64,000 bases of DNA from Hemicordylus capensis (Eukaryota > Chordata > Lepidosauria > Squamata > Cordylidae), in assembly GCF_027244095.1 (NCBI RefSeq), contig NC_069660.1:54761834-54825833 (forward strand). The letters are read 5' to 3'. Position 1 is the first letter of the stretch, and every line of letters begins with the position of its first letter. The notes under the pieces are model-generated. The model made no database searches, was not told where the DNA came from, and saw only the letters and a list, made by a program, of their open reading frames with translations. Of the stretch, positions 23,506 through 36,200 are shown piece by piece. A program made the position numbers and the translations under genes.

Positions 23506-26099
23506 CTTTAAAACCAGGTTTGTGGAGCGCTCGCCCTGCCCTGTCAGCTGCTGAGTACAGGAGGACCATGCTATATCTGGTTCTGCTATTTGTGATTTCA
23601 CATATCTGTGGTCTACAAACAGCCACCCAAACTTGGCATTCACGGGCATACAAATGATTAATACCCACGTATCCGTGTTTGCTAGATTGCTGGAAATGGC
23701 CTCCGAGGTCATTTCCGACCACCATTTTGTTTGAAGGAGCCATTTTTTGGCTCTTCTGTGGGTTTTTAAAAAAAATTTTTAGGAAAATCCCCAAAATTGG
23801 GGGGTTGAGGAGGATCACTGGACAATTACAGACCTGCAGAGCACCATGTGGCACTTTTTTGCATCTATTTCTGCTGGGTTTTTTGCTGGTTCTGTGGCTT
23901 TTTTATAGAGATGGTTAGGAGGGTAGAAAATGCTCTTCACTGTGCCAAATCATTATCTTTGGTACTCCAAAACCAACCTCCTGAAATCCAGTTTGTTCAG
24001 TCCAAATCCTTCCAAACCCAGCCTTCTCATATGGCACTGCCGCAGAAAGTGGCAGCACAAGAAAGGAGGAGCTCCCAATGTGGGAACTCTGCCCACAAAG
24101 CCAATTTTGCTCACTCTCCTGGACGGAAGGTCTCTTGCAAAAAATGGGGACACTTTGCTAAGATTTGCAGCCATTACTGATTCACTATATGATCAAGATG
24201 AGACAGATGAACCACTTCCTTACAGAGTTTTGAGTGTGACAGACTTAGAGCCTGCTTCTCCACATTGTCAAGTTAAACTTAATGGCCATGAAGTGCAGAT
24301 TCTGGTTCTGGTTCTCCATACACTATTTTTTCTCATCTGCTTTACAAGAAATTCCTTACTGCATCAGGTCTGCACTTGCAGCCTTCAGACATCCACTGAT
24401 GGGGATATAGAAATTCCCCTATTGCCATATTTGGACACCTCACTGCTATCCTGGAATACAAAGGTCGTACTGCAGAATGGAAAGGGTATGTGTCACAAAA
24501 AAGAGTCTCAGTATTGGGCTGGAAACATCAGAAAGATCTATGGGTAGTATTAGACCCAAATAGCACGGAACCCATATTACAGATAATGAGCATCCATATG
24601 CTGATATGATTGCTGATTTCTTAGATGTTCTTGCTGATGCTCCTGGCACTGCCAAACATTCAAGCATAAAATTCAGGTGAAGGCAAATGCAATACCTGTA
24701 CAACACAAAGTGAGGAACGCACCCATAGCATTGTGCCAACCACTTGTAGTAAGACTACAGCATGCTTACATCATAGAGCCAGATGATTCCTCAGAATGGG
24801 TCTCTCCCATTGTTCTTGTGTGGAAATCAAATTGTACACTTTGAATGTGCATAGATTTAAAAGATGTGAACTCCAGCATGCTAGTGGATTGTCATCCATT
24901 ACCCAATTTCAATGAAATGCTGCTTACTCTGAAAGAGGCCTCACTGTTCAGAGCTTTAGACTTTTCTTCAGACTATCATCTAATTCCTCTGCTCAAAGGT
25001 TCTCACAAATACACAGCCTTCTTTACTCCTGAGGGTCTTCTTCAATACAAAAGACTGCCCTTTGGATTAGCCTCTGCAGCTTTGGTATTTCAAAGAATGA
25101 TGCCTGAAATTTTTGGGACTACAGATGGCATCACATACTTTCAGGATCACATTTTATTGTGTGGCAAAACCATTGCAGAACATGATGCTAACCTGACAGA
25201 AATCTTAAAACTCTGACAACATGGACATACTATCTCTGCAGATAAATGCCAGTTTTGCACTCACTCAAAGATGTACTTGGGACACACAATATCTCAGAGT
25301 GGTGTACATTCCAAAACAGACTTGGTGAAAGCCTATTCGGGAAGCACCAGAGCCACGCAACAAGGATGCACTTCAATCATTTTTAGGACTCTGGGGGTAT
25401 TATTCTAAATATGTTAGACAAATTGCCTCCAAAGTTACTCCATCGTGTTGTCTACTTAAAAATAATGTACCATTTAACTGGGATAAATCCTACAAGGCTA
25501 GTTTTCAGACTATCAAATTGGCCATTGCAGACAGCCCTGCTCTCACTTCTTTTTACGCCAACAGACACACACGTAACTACTGATGCTTCTGAATATGGTT
25601 TGGGTGCTGTCTTGACCCAGCCAGAAGGGGACAAGGATGTTACAGTTGCCTTTGCTTCCGGAGTGCTTACTGCTTTGGAGGAGATGTATTCTGCCATTGA
25701 AAAAGAAGCTCTAGCATATTTCTGGGTGGTGAAGCACTTCAGGACTTACTTGTGGGGCAGAAAATTCACTCTATAACCAGACCATAAACCCCTATCTGCT
25801 TTATTCACTACTAGGGAATCAAGTTGAGCAACCCTAAGAATAGCCAAATGGGTCACCAGAATTATGGATATTGAATTCTTCCAGGTCTTCGAAATACAGC
25901 TGCAGATTGTTTGTCTCAACTTCCACTTCCAGGCCAAGAGGAGATCCCAGAAGACAAGGAATGAAGGAGTAGTAATAACAGAAATAGCTTCATCCACTCA
26001 TGGAGTGATCATGTCTTCTGAATGGAAAGCAGCCTTCATTGCTGATCAAGTGCTTACAGAACTTAAACCTTACATAACTAATGGATGTCCACACAAAAA

Positions 26100-26458
26100 C
26101 AAGGTACCTGAACATCTTCAACCAACTCATTTGGTGGCTACTCGGGAACAGTCCTTCTCTGTTGCTGCCCCTGGACTTTGGAATGCGCTCCCCATCTCTG
26201 GCAACTTCTTAAAAGGCACTGAAGACACATTTATTCACCCAGGCTTTTAATTAGATTTATGGTTTTAAATTTTTAATGTTGGTTTTAAATTATTTTAATG
26301 TTAATGATTTTAATGTTTTTAATGTTTACATGTTTTAATGGTTTAATTGACTTAGTTTTGTTTTAATTAATTGATTTTAATTGTTTTTATTTAGATGTAA
26401 ACTGCCCTGAGCCATTTTTGGAAGAGCAGTATATCAATCAATCAATCAATCAATCAAT
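26100..26458 (+). mobile_element. L2 3' end inserted in the gypsy fossil
   Basis: Encodes the L2 C-terminal block [20 protein letters not shown] then LP, followed by GTAAACTGCCCTGAGCCATT and (ATCA)n. It is 5' truncated. Confidence 0.8.
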
Positions 26459-26749
26459 ACATGCACTTAGCAAGTGAGCTGTCTCTTCTCAATGAGTTGG
26501 TGCTGATCATTGATCATTTGGTGGTGCCAACCTCCTTTCAAGCAAAAATTATCAAAATTGCCCATGAAGGTTACCTGGGCATGAGCCTGACTAAAAGGCA
26601 AATCAGAGAAGGTTTTTGGTGGCCAGCTGTGGACACACATTTTCAATCTCATTTGAAATGGAATAATACTTGCATAAACACGGGATAAAACACAAGACCC
26701 TTTCTTTGTACCATCCTTGAGGGAATGGCTTGATGGCAAGAATGAGCAG

Positions 26750-26820
26750 ATTAGTGAAAGAAACCGTCCTGGGCCAAATTGGGAGGGGCGGTACAACAAT
26801 GCAATAAATAAATAAGTACA
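26750..26820 (+). repeat. Short LINE tail inserted in the gypsy fossil
   Basis: AAATTGGGAGGGGCGGTACA then CAATAAATAAATAA resembles an L2-type tail. Confidence 0.5.
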
Positions 26821-27448
26821 TCTGGCTACTATGCAACAACAATCCGGGAAAGAGGCAATACATCATCCTCTATTTGCTTATCAAACTACGCCTCATTCTG
26901 CTAGAGGAAAATCGCCTTTTGAACTGCTGAGAGGATGCAAAGCTACCACCAGATTTACCCAGTGGCAACAATTGATAGGGTTTTCCATGCCATCTCACCC
27001 TGAGGATGCAGAGATTCGGGTGTGAAACAGTGAACATTTCTGGTGGGAGACTGTTCGATTACAGCTGCCTTATAAAGTGAGAAAGGAATGGTTCCCAATA
27101 TTCTGGACCAAAGCAAATAATTGAAATCTGAGGAGATTCTGTCATATTGGATAATGGAAAGACCTGGAACAGTTTGAGACTTTCAAATATGCATACTTTG
27201 AGAAACGTGTCTGATCTCAGGAGAGAAACTGGAGAGGAATTTGATCTTGCCTCCAGTTTTGACCTTGCAGATGAGGCTGATGAAGTGATGGACAATCCTC
27301 GGTACCAGAAAAAACACCACTAACAGCTTCTGTGCCAGAGAACCCAGGAATTAGGAGAAGTGCGGTTGACAGGAGACTACCTAAAAGACTTCAAGACTTT
27401 CACTGAATTTTAAATCAATCCAATTCTGGTTGTTATAAAGGGGAGGGA

Positions 27449-27660
27449 TGTTTTGTATTCTATCTAGTAATCTTTTATGTCTTGTTATTTAGAAGTTTGT
27501 CCCATTGGACATCCTGTAGAGAATGGAGGGGGGATGGAGTCAGAAAGGAGAAGGGAGGGAAAGGAGGAGAAAAGGGAGTTGCTTCTGAATAAACCTTTAG
27601 TTAAATCTATATAAAAAATTACTTTGTGTTTATGAGGGAAGCAGCTATAAAACACATTCC
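27449..27660 (+). mobile_element. Probable 3' LTR of the Ty3/gypsy fossil
   Basis: Starts TGTTTTGTATTC directly after the purine tract, as LTRs do, and contains an AATAAA signal at about 27,588. The end is not fixed because no 5' LTR is available for comparison. Confidence 0.45.
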
Positions 27661-27699
27661 TTCCAGGCAAACTGTTTTTAATATTGTATTCATTGCAGG

Positions 27700-27930
27700 A
27701 ACCTTAGAGTGTTGGACTAGGACCAGGAAGACTCGTGTTCAAATCCCCATCAGCAGTGAAGCTTACTGGGAGACTCTGGACCAGTCATGTATCTCTCAAC
27801 CTAACTTACCTCACAGGGCTGTTGTGAGGATAAACATAACCATGTACACTACTCTGGGCTCCTTGGAAGAACAGCGGGGCAGAAATGTAATACATACACA
27901 CATACATACATACATACATACATTAAATAA
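27700..27930 (+). repeat. CORE-SINE-type element with (ACAT)n tail
   Basis: B-box-like GTGTTCAAATCCCCATC followed by the conserved CORE (GGACCAGTCATGTATCTCTC, ACCTCACAGGGCTGTTGTGA, GGATAAA). The end CTGGGCTCCTTGGAAGAACA matches the - strand copy at 63,440-63,680. The head is partly missing. It ends in an ACAT microsatellite at 27,898-27,922. Confidence 0.7.
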
Positions 27931-28132
27931 TAAACTCTTGTAGAGTGTTGCATTATTGGCCTTTCTGGTGGCAAAAACAGAATGGATGGACCAGTGTTGT
28001 TTTGGAAGGGGTGGAAGGCAGATGAGAACCATCCTAATTCACAGGTAGTAGATTATGAGGACACAAAGAGGAGACTTGTGCTATCTTTGCATCCGTGTCC
28101 TCCAACCTTCTGATCTCTGCTTTCTCCTCTAG

Positions 28133-28230
28133 GACTATATGTGCTGATAGGAGCCGGTGTATTGATGATTACAGTGGGATTTTTTGGATGTTGTGGAGCT
28201 GCACGGGAATCTCAGTGCCTGCTTGGAGCA
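28133..28230 (+). CDS. TSPAN2: TSPAN2 exon 3 (TM2)
   Basis: The exon is 98 bp. It follows a polypyrimidine tract ending TCCTCTAG and is closed by the donor GTAAGT. The first two bases complete a split codon (predicted Gly), then 32 codons read LYVLIGAG through CLLGA, which is TM2 plus the cytoplasmic CCG-type cysteine pair and the RESQC segment typical of the CD9/TSPAN2 group. It ends in phase 0. Confidence 0.95.
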
Positions 28231-30241
28231 GTAAGTAATTGATTTACTGTAAATGCACATAAAAGTTGTTCACTCAACCTTGTTACCCTGGGTGCGGAGG
28301 GCTGGGGGGGAAGGCAGGACCACACCTACCTTCCCCCTAGACAATCTGGTCAAGCGCTGCTCATGCACCCAGACGAGCCGCACTGCTGGGAGCGGCGCAG
28401 CCACCTGGAGGCCACAGAAACACAGCCCAGCCTCCAGAAATCCCATGGTGTGAGGGCCATGGTACAATGGGGATTTCTCCACTGTTGGGCACTCTAGGCA
28501 CCCAGCTCTGTGGCTGCTTGGGCTGCAGGCAACTAAGATAGAAGGGTACACTAAGGAACACTAAGGGTACACTAAGGGTGCACTTGCACTCTTCTACCTC
28601 AGTAAAAGCTCAAGTAAAAAATTTGGGCTACCCAGTGGGGCAGTGCTGGGATCGAGCCCAATCCTGGCACTGCACACAAGTAGCCCTACCTAGGTAGGGC
28701 TGCTCATGTGCATGACCTCACTGTGTAGTGTCAAATCTTGCTATAAAATTCAGAAGGGAGTGGGAAAGGAGGTAGGTTATCATGTGAGTCTTTTGTATTA
28801 ATTCAACAAATTGATGATCATGGCTTTTATGATCAGGCCATGCTCATTGGGAGATGTAAGCACCAGGATTGTTCGTGGTACTAGAGGCATCTCCTGTATT
28901 CCTCTCTGTGCTGCCCTTTAATCTGAGCCAGATCCCTCTATTATCCCTTACATTTGACCTACACTATAAGCTACCTTCCTGCTCACACATAACAGAAACC
29001 TCCTCTGGGCTCTGCCACTCACACACCCACATGAGCAGTGTGGTGGCAAGTTCCAGAGTTTCGATGGGAGGGAAGAATCTCGCACTGGGTCCTTCAGGAG
29101 CCTGCAATGAGCTTAATGAACAGCTCCACTGCTACTCTCAGCATTGCAGCAGCTCCGCTCTGCCTGACCCCTCTTCCCCACCTACTGTTTGAAAAGCATG
29201 GCTGCTGGCCACCTAGGAGCAGTGCTGGAAACGGCAGAAGCACAGACCCAGAAAGTGAGGTAGGAAGGGGGCTGTTCTCCTCCTACCTCACTTTTAACCT
29301 GGGTAGTCAATCTGGGCTACCCATGAATTGAGCTTCTGCTTGGAAGGGGCCCTATGCCCCAGACAACCAGAGCTACCTGGGTAGAAGAGGGTTAACCCAG
29401 GTAGCTCTGGTTGTGACAATGTCCTTAATGTGTTTATGACCAAACCTTGGTGAAGGGTTTTGATGTTGGATGTAAGACATCATGGAAGCTAAACTGTCAC
29501 CCTGCCTCTCCCTCCTTTTGTAGTTCTTCACATGCTTATTGGTGATTTTTGCTGCTGAAGTCACTGCAGGAGTTTTCGCTTTCATTGGCAAGAAAGTGGT
29601 GAGTAAAAGGTGTCTTGCAAATTAAATAGATGAGGTCTGAACCATAAAAACATCTCATGATATAAGAGGATGCTCTAATATTTACCCAAGTGTGAAAAGC
29701 CAGAAGTGCTTGTGGGGGCCTCTTCACACAGTCTATATTTAGGTGTGCCCTTAAACTCATAAAGTGTGAATGCAACAAATTTATGCATCATAGAGGTGCA
29801 ACTTGCCGGGGAACGAGAATTGGCCAAGGCGCTCTGTCAAGTATACCCTCAGTGGCAAAGCCAGGTTTGCTGTCAGTGCTGGCACCACGTTTTTGGTGTC
29901 CTTAGCCAAAATGCCTTCAGCAAGCCCCTTTAAAGTGTGCAGTATGGAGTACAGATGTGAAGGCCTGGGCAGGGGGGACAGAAAAGAACCGGGGTGGGTG
30001 GGTGGATCACATTTTGGTTTTGTTGTTTTCTGGAAAAAATATTTTTCCCCCTTTATCAACATGTCTGTTGACACTCTGAAAAAACTGCAAAAGGTTAATG
30101 AAGCAAGACTTGCCTTTGCAGAAGCCATGGTGGTTCTCCTTCAGCAAGGCCTATTCCATATGTTTAACATGATTCTCCTTAAGAATGCTTTCCATCAATT
30201 TACCCGGCAGAGAAGTTAAGCTAACCAGCCTGTCGTTTCCT

Positions 30242-30290
<49 letters not shown>

Positions 30291-33200
30291 CCACAGATCC
30301 CGTTTTGAAAATCAGAGTTACATTCGCTACTTTCCAGTCCTCTGAATCAGAGCCTGATTGTAGGGACAAGTTACATATTTTTGCTAAGAGACCAGCAATT
30401 TCACATTTGTGTTCCTTCAGAACTCTTGGGTGGATGCTATCTGGCCTTGGCAATTTGTTAATTTTTAGTTTTTCAAGATAGTTTAAAACATCCCCTCTCA
30501 TCACCTCAAATTGGCCCAGTTCTTCAGCCTCCAAGCCTGAGAAGCTCAATTCTGGAGAGGGTATATGGTCAGTATTATCCGCTGTGAAGACAGATGCAAA
30601 GAACTCATTCAGCTTCTCTGCAATCTCCTTATCCTCCTCAATAATCCCTTTCACACCCTCATCATCTAAGGGTCCAACCACCTCCCTGGCAGGTTTTCTA
30701 CTTCTGATATATTTAAAGAAGTTGTTGTCTTTCCCCTTGACACCTCTAACTATATGCTCCTCAAAATTTCTTTTTGCATCCCTTATTGACTCCTTGCATT
30801 TCTTTTGCCAGAGTTTATGTTCCTTTCTGTTCTCTTCATTTGAGCAGGACTTCCATTTTCTGAAGGAAGACTGCTCCCCTTTAAAACTTCCCTGACTCTC
30901 CTTGTTAGCCATGCTGGCGTCCTCCTGAACTTGGTGGTACCTTTCCTCCTTCTTGGTATACATTCCAACTGAGCTCCTATTATTATGGTTTTAAATAAGT
31001 TTCAAACTTTCTGAAGTGATTTGACCCTCCTGACCTTCCCTTTCAACTTCTTTACCAGTCCCCTCATTTTTGAGAAGTTCCCTCTTCTGAAGTCCAACGC
31101 TTCTTTGTTGGACTTCCTTGGCAGTGCTCCACTCATATATAAGCTGAATTGGATCACACTATTGTCACTGTTCCCCAGTGGTTCTACATCTCTGACATCT
31201 TGCACCAGGTCCTGGGCACCACTCAGGATTAAGTCCAAGGTTGCCTTCTCTTTGGTTGGTTCCATGACCAACCAGTTCCGTGACTAAGGCACAGGCATTT
31301 AGCATGTCTAGAAATCTGGCCTCTCTGTCAATACCCACACGTGAATAAGCTAAGTCTGTATGAGGGTAATTGAAGTCACCCATTATTACAGCTCTGTCTC
31401 TCTTTGATTCATCCCTGGTTTGTTTCTCCAACTCCGGGTCGCTCTCAGTGTTTTGATCCGGAGGGCAATAGTACGTCCCTAGTAACACATTTCTTTTCAG
31501 TCCTCATATTGTCACCCATAATGATTCCCATTCATTTTCTCATTAAGATTGTCTGTCTGGTTGTCTGCAGGCTGTCCAGGAAGTCCAGAGCATCTATAAT
31601 GAAGCTTACGAAAACTACATCACTGATGCTGGGAAAGGCAACAAAACTCTCATCCAATTCCACGATGCAGTGAGTAACTTATATGAACTGAGATATTTTG
31701 CTCATTGAGGTTGCCTTTATGACATTTCAAAAGGAGAAAGGCTTCTAGTCCTCTCTTTTCACCCACAATGACCAGAATGAAGAATCTTTGGTTTTGAAAC
31801 GCAAACACACTAGAAGTCACACTTTAATGGAAGTGCACTAGAACTGATAGAAAATTCTAGAATTTAAGTATTGTACAAAGCCTTCCTCCTAGACTCCGTG
31901 ACCTGTTATTACTCTGACATGATGGTACTGGCTGACATGATCCCAAGCCCTTTTGTTACAAAAGGAGGGCCATGGATAACTGCAGGTCCACAAGGAGCTA
32001 TTGACATTGCTGCACTGAAGACTCCTTTGCACAGCAGACCAGACATGGATGGGGGAGGGATTTTTTCATCTCTCCCCTCCCTCCAAAAGCCCTTCCATTT
32101 GCAGAAATCTGTTCCTGAGAGCTGCATAGCCTGACTTTCTCCTTCCCTTGGAAGCAGGCAAAGTTCGATGTGGTACTTGATTTAATCTTTTTAAAGTTTC
32201 TGTTTGTTTACATTTCCCCCAAGCCTCCTTCAAGTAGCTAAAGACAATGTACACAGTTCTCTCCTGTTTTATTTTCACAACAACCCTGAGAATTAGGTTA
32301 GTCTGAGAGATTAGGATGGGTCCAATATCACCCAGTTTGCTGAGCAAGGATTTGAACCCAGGTCTCCTGCTCCTAGTCTGACACTCTTAACTTGTACCAA
32401 CTGGAGTGGAAGTGAGTATCTGTATTGTCACCACTTCAGTCCTTGGGTAGGCCCTCAGTGCCAAACTACATGTTACGTTATGTGCGTGATTGGCCTTTTC
32501 ATGCTTGGTTTCATTTTCTAAATGTGGGGATGGACAAATTAGGTTCAGGATCATGGCATGTGGGGAGAGGGAGTTTAACTCTCATATTGGTCTCATTAAT
32601 AATGGGTGTAACCAAAACACTGAGCCAATAATAAGCTCATGTGGAGATGTGTCTTCAGATCTTCTGTTCACATTAGTACATAAATATCTGCTACAGCAAC
32701 TCTGGCTGGATAAGACTCCGAGAACTGGATAAGGCCCAGCAACACAGGGTGTTTTCATTTGCATACAGATTGGAATTATGCATGAACTTTTTTGTAATTT
32801 CTTTAGTTTGCTTCGCTGAGCTTGAGTTCATTTAGTTTAACTGACTTTGTTTAAAATTGAATTTGATGAATCCAGCTCTGTTCAGTTGCTAAATTTAGCA
32901 AACTACAGGAAACAGAGCTAACCACTTTTCTTCTAGTGGTGTAAGACTTAAAAAGGGTTTTCAGATCTGAGATACATTTAGCACTAAAACTTAGAAGTAA
33001 ATTTGTTCATTTCAATGGAATTTGCTTCCCATTTAAGGATCCTGCTGAGATCACAACTGTAATCTGCCTTTTTGTTAGTACCAATGAAGGATGTTGGAAT
33101 TGATCTTATTTGCAGATTTCCAGTGCTACTGAAGCCAATAAGAATTTAAGTAAGGAATTGCAAGGAGTATAAGTAACAAACAACTTCATTGGAAACCAAT

Positions 33201-36200
33201 GCTCAATATTCGTAACATCTCTGACTGTGTATGCTGAAAAATGTCAGATGCTGTCTGACCCAACCCAACAGGGAAATTCTCAGAAGGGCTAATATGACCC
33301 TCCAGAACTGTTAGTCTGGTTGGATCAGAACTCTGACATTTTGTTGGACCCGTCCCATTCTCCCATCCTCTCCTTCCCTCTCTCGGTACCCTGTTGGGTG
33401 GCAAAAGAGGGCAAAAGTTAGCTGGCAAACCACTTGCCTTTCAGTGGCTGAGATTTAAAGGGTGAAAAAAATGAAAACCTCTCAGGGGGTGGATTTGCAG
33501 GGCTGCATGCAGGGGGCAGGTGGAATAAGGGCAACTCCCCATGGGGAACCCTCTGACCCTCTTCCTCCACCCCCAATTTTTGGGATGCAACCCCTCAGAA
33601 CCACACACGGTGGGAAGTTAGAGGGATGGAGAAAGGTCTGAATAGCATGTCCAGCAATGACAGGAGAAAATTTAGTTGGAGTGCTGACTATTGGCGGGGG
33701 GGGGGTGTCCTCCTGTTGTTGTTCAACTCATTCCAACAATGCCCAACAGGGGGCATATTGGGTCCAACATGTCTGTCTGACCTGACACAATGCACCGCTC
33801 TAATAAATTCTACTTTACATGTGAGCACTAGGGATGTGCACGGAACCAGTTCCATGCACTCCTGGGAGGTGGGAGGTGGTTGTTTTAAGGTGTGGGGAGA
33901 GTGTTCTTACCTCCCCCACCACGTTTCCCTCGCTGGTGTTGCTGCCAAAACCGCTGACATTGGGCAGCTGAATACCTTCTTGCCGCCCCGTTCAATGTAA
34001 TACCGGAAGTGGCTGGCGCGCATGTGCACGCCACACGCACACTGGCCACTTCTGATATTACGCTGACCAAGGTTGCAAGAAGGTAGTCAGCCACCCCGCA
34101 TCAGTGGTTTTGGCAGCAATGCCAGTGGGGGAAATGCGGTGGGGGAGGTAAGGACACCCTCCTCGCTCCTTAGAGCAACCACATGCACCCGCCTCCGAAC
34201 CGGCTCGAATGCCAGCATTTTGAAACAGTTATATCCTTAGTCGACACAAAAACATTAATCCCATATTTAGTAGTCTTTTAAAATTTCAAATCAGTTATTT
34301 ATTTATTTATTTATTTATTTATCTCATTGAACACATTTTTATACCGCCCAAAATGCAAGTTCTCTGGGCAATTTACAACAAAACAATAAAAACAACCAAT
34401 AAAAAAATTAAAAGATTTCAACAATTAAAATTTAAAATGTTAAAACTATTAAAACACAATTAAAACAATATCTAATTAAAAGCCTGGGTGAACAAATGCG
34501 TCTTGCGTGGAGACAGAAGATGGTTTCCTTTTTAAGTGTGTTGAAGGTGGAATGAGAGAGGACTTTTGCTGCAGACTGATTTTAAAGCTGTTTCCTGACT
34601 AAAATGACAATGTGGGGAAAACAAGCCAGGGTGTACATTATGTTTCTAGCAGTTATCTTCTCCTGCTGCGCTTTATTGTTTTACTGTCGCGGTTTAGTTT
34701 TCATGCTATTTAAATTAAGGAAGGTAAGCTTATGAAATCACCGGGGGGGGGCGTGTCCCATCAACTGATTTAAACAATTAGGATATAAAGTCAATTAAAA
34801 TTAATTAACACCCTGAGAAAACAGGTGCATCTTAAGAGTATTTTTTTAAAAAACAGCCAGAGATCGAGAAGCTGTAATTTTAACAGGGAGTGCATTCCAG
34901 AGCCCCGGGGCAGCCACAGAGAAGGCCCGGCCCCGAGTAGCCACTAAACGAGCTGGTGATAGCCGTAACCGGATCTCCACAGATTATCTTAATAGGTGGG
35001 AGGGTTCAAGACAAAAGAAGGCGCTCTCTTAAATAAAATACCCTGGACCCGAGCTGTTCAGGGCTTTATAGGTAATATCCAGAACTTCATATTTTGCTCA
35101 GAAGCATATGGGTGGCTTAGGTCCAGGTTATCTTAGAGAGCGCCTTCTTCTGCATGATCCTCACTGCACGTTAAGGTCATCTGAGGTGGTCCGTCTCCAG
35201 CTACCACTAGTGCGTCTGGTGGCGACTGTAGTTAGAAATTGAATCAATGAATGAATGAATGGATAAACAAACAAACAAACAAACAAATAATTTCAGCAGC
35301 CAGTGCACTTCTTTTAAGATCAGTGTTATATGGTCTCTTTGGGTTACCCCAGGGACCAGTCTGGCTACTGCATTCTTCACCAACTGTAGTTTTTGGACTA
35401 CTTACACTGAGGGAAATAAGTATTTGATCCCCTGCTGATTTTGTCCGTTTGCCCTCTGACACAGAAATGACCAGGCTATAATTGGAATGGAAGGTTTATT
35501 GTAGCTGTGAGAGACAGAATAACAACAAACAAACCCTCAAAAGCCCAGTGCCCAAAAGTCAGCAATGGATTTGCATTGTATTGAGGGAAATAAGTATTCG
35601 ATCCCCTATCAACCAGCAAGATTTCAGGCTCCCAGGTGTCTTTTCACTATATGCAGGTAACGAGCTGAGATGAGGAACACCCTCTGTAAGGGAGTGCTCC
35701 TAATCCCAGCTTGTTACAGTACCTGTATAAAAGACACCTGTCCATAGAAGCAAGCAATCACTCAGCTTCCAAACTCACCACCATGCCCAAGACCAAAGAG
35801 CTGTTGAAGGATGTCAGGGACAAGGTTGTAGACCTGCACAAGGCTGGACTGGGCTACAAGACTATCGCCAAGCAGCTTGGTGAGAAGGTGACTACAGTTG
35901 GCACGATAACTCGCAAATAGAAGAAACACAAAATAACTGTCAATCTCCCTCGGTCTGGGGCTCCATGCAAGATCTCACCTCGTGGAGTTGCAATGATCAT
36001 GAGAACGGTGACAGAGCAGCCCAGAACTACACGGGGGGAACTTGTCAATGATCTCAGGGCAGCTGGAACCATAGTCACCAAGAAAACAATTGGTAACACA
36101 CTACGCCGTGAAGGACTGAAATCTTGCAGTGCCCGCAAGGTCCCCCTGCTCAAGGCAGCACATGTACAGGCCCGTCTGCAGTTTGCCAATGCACATCTGA

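Larger units (their letters stand above)
23930..27448 (+). mobile_element. Ty3/gypsy LTR retroelement, broken internal region
   Basis: Fossil of a Ty3/gypsy element in + orientation. Parts in order: nucleocapsid-like cysteine cluster (about 24,040-24,180), protease-region remnant (about 24,180-24,330), reverse transcriptase (about 24,740-25,400), RNase H with the TDASEYGLGAV motif (about 25,560-25,860), and integrase pieces (about 26,460-26,700 and 26,830-27,030). L2 3' tails have been inserted at about 26,100-26,455 and 26,750-26,820. A purine-rich tract (AAAGGGGAGGGA) ends the internal region. It is clearly dead, with roughly ten or more breaks, and looks old. No complete 5' LTR was recognised. 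Confidence 0.85.
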
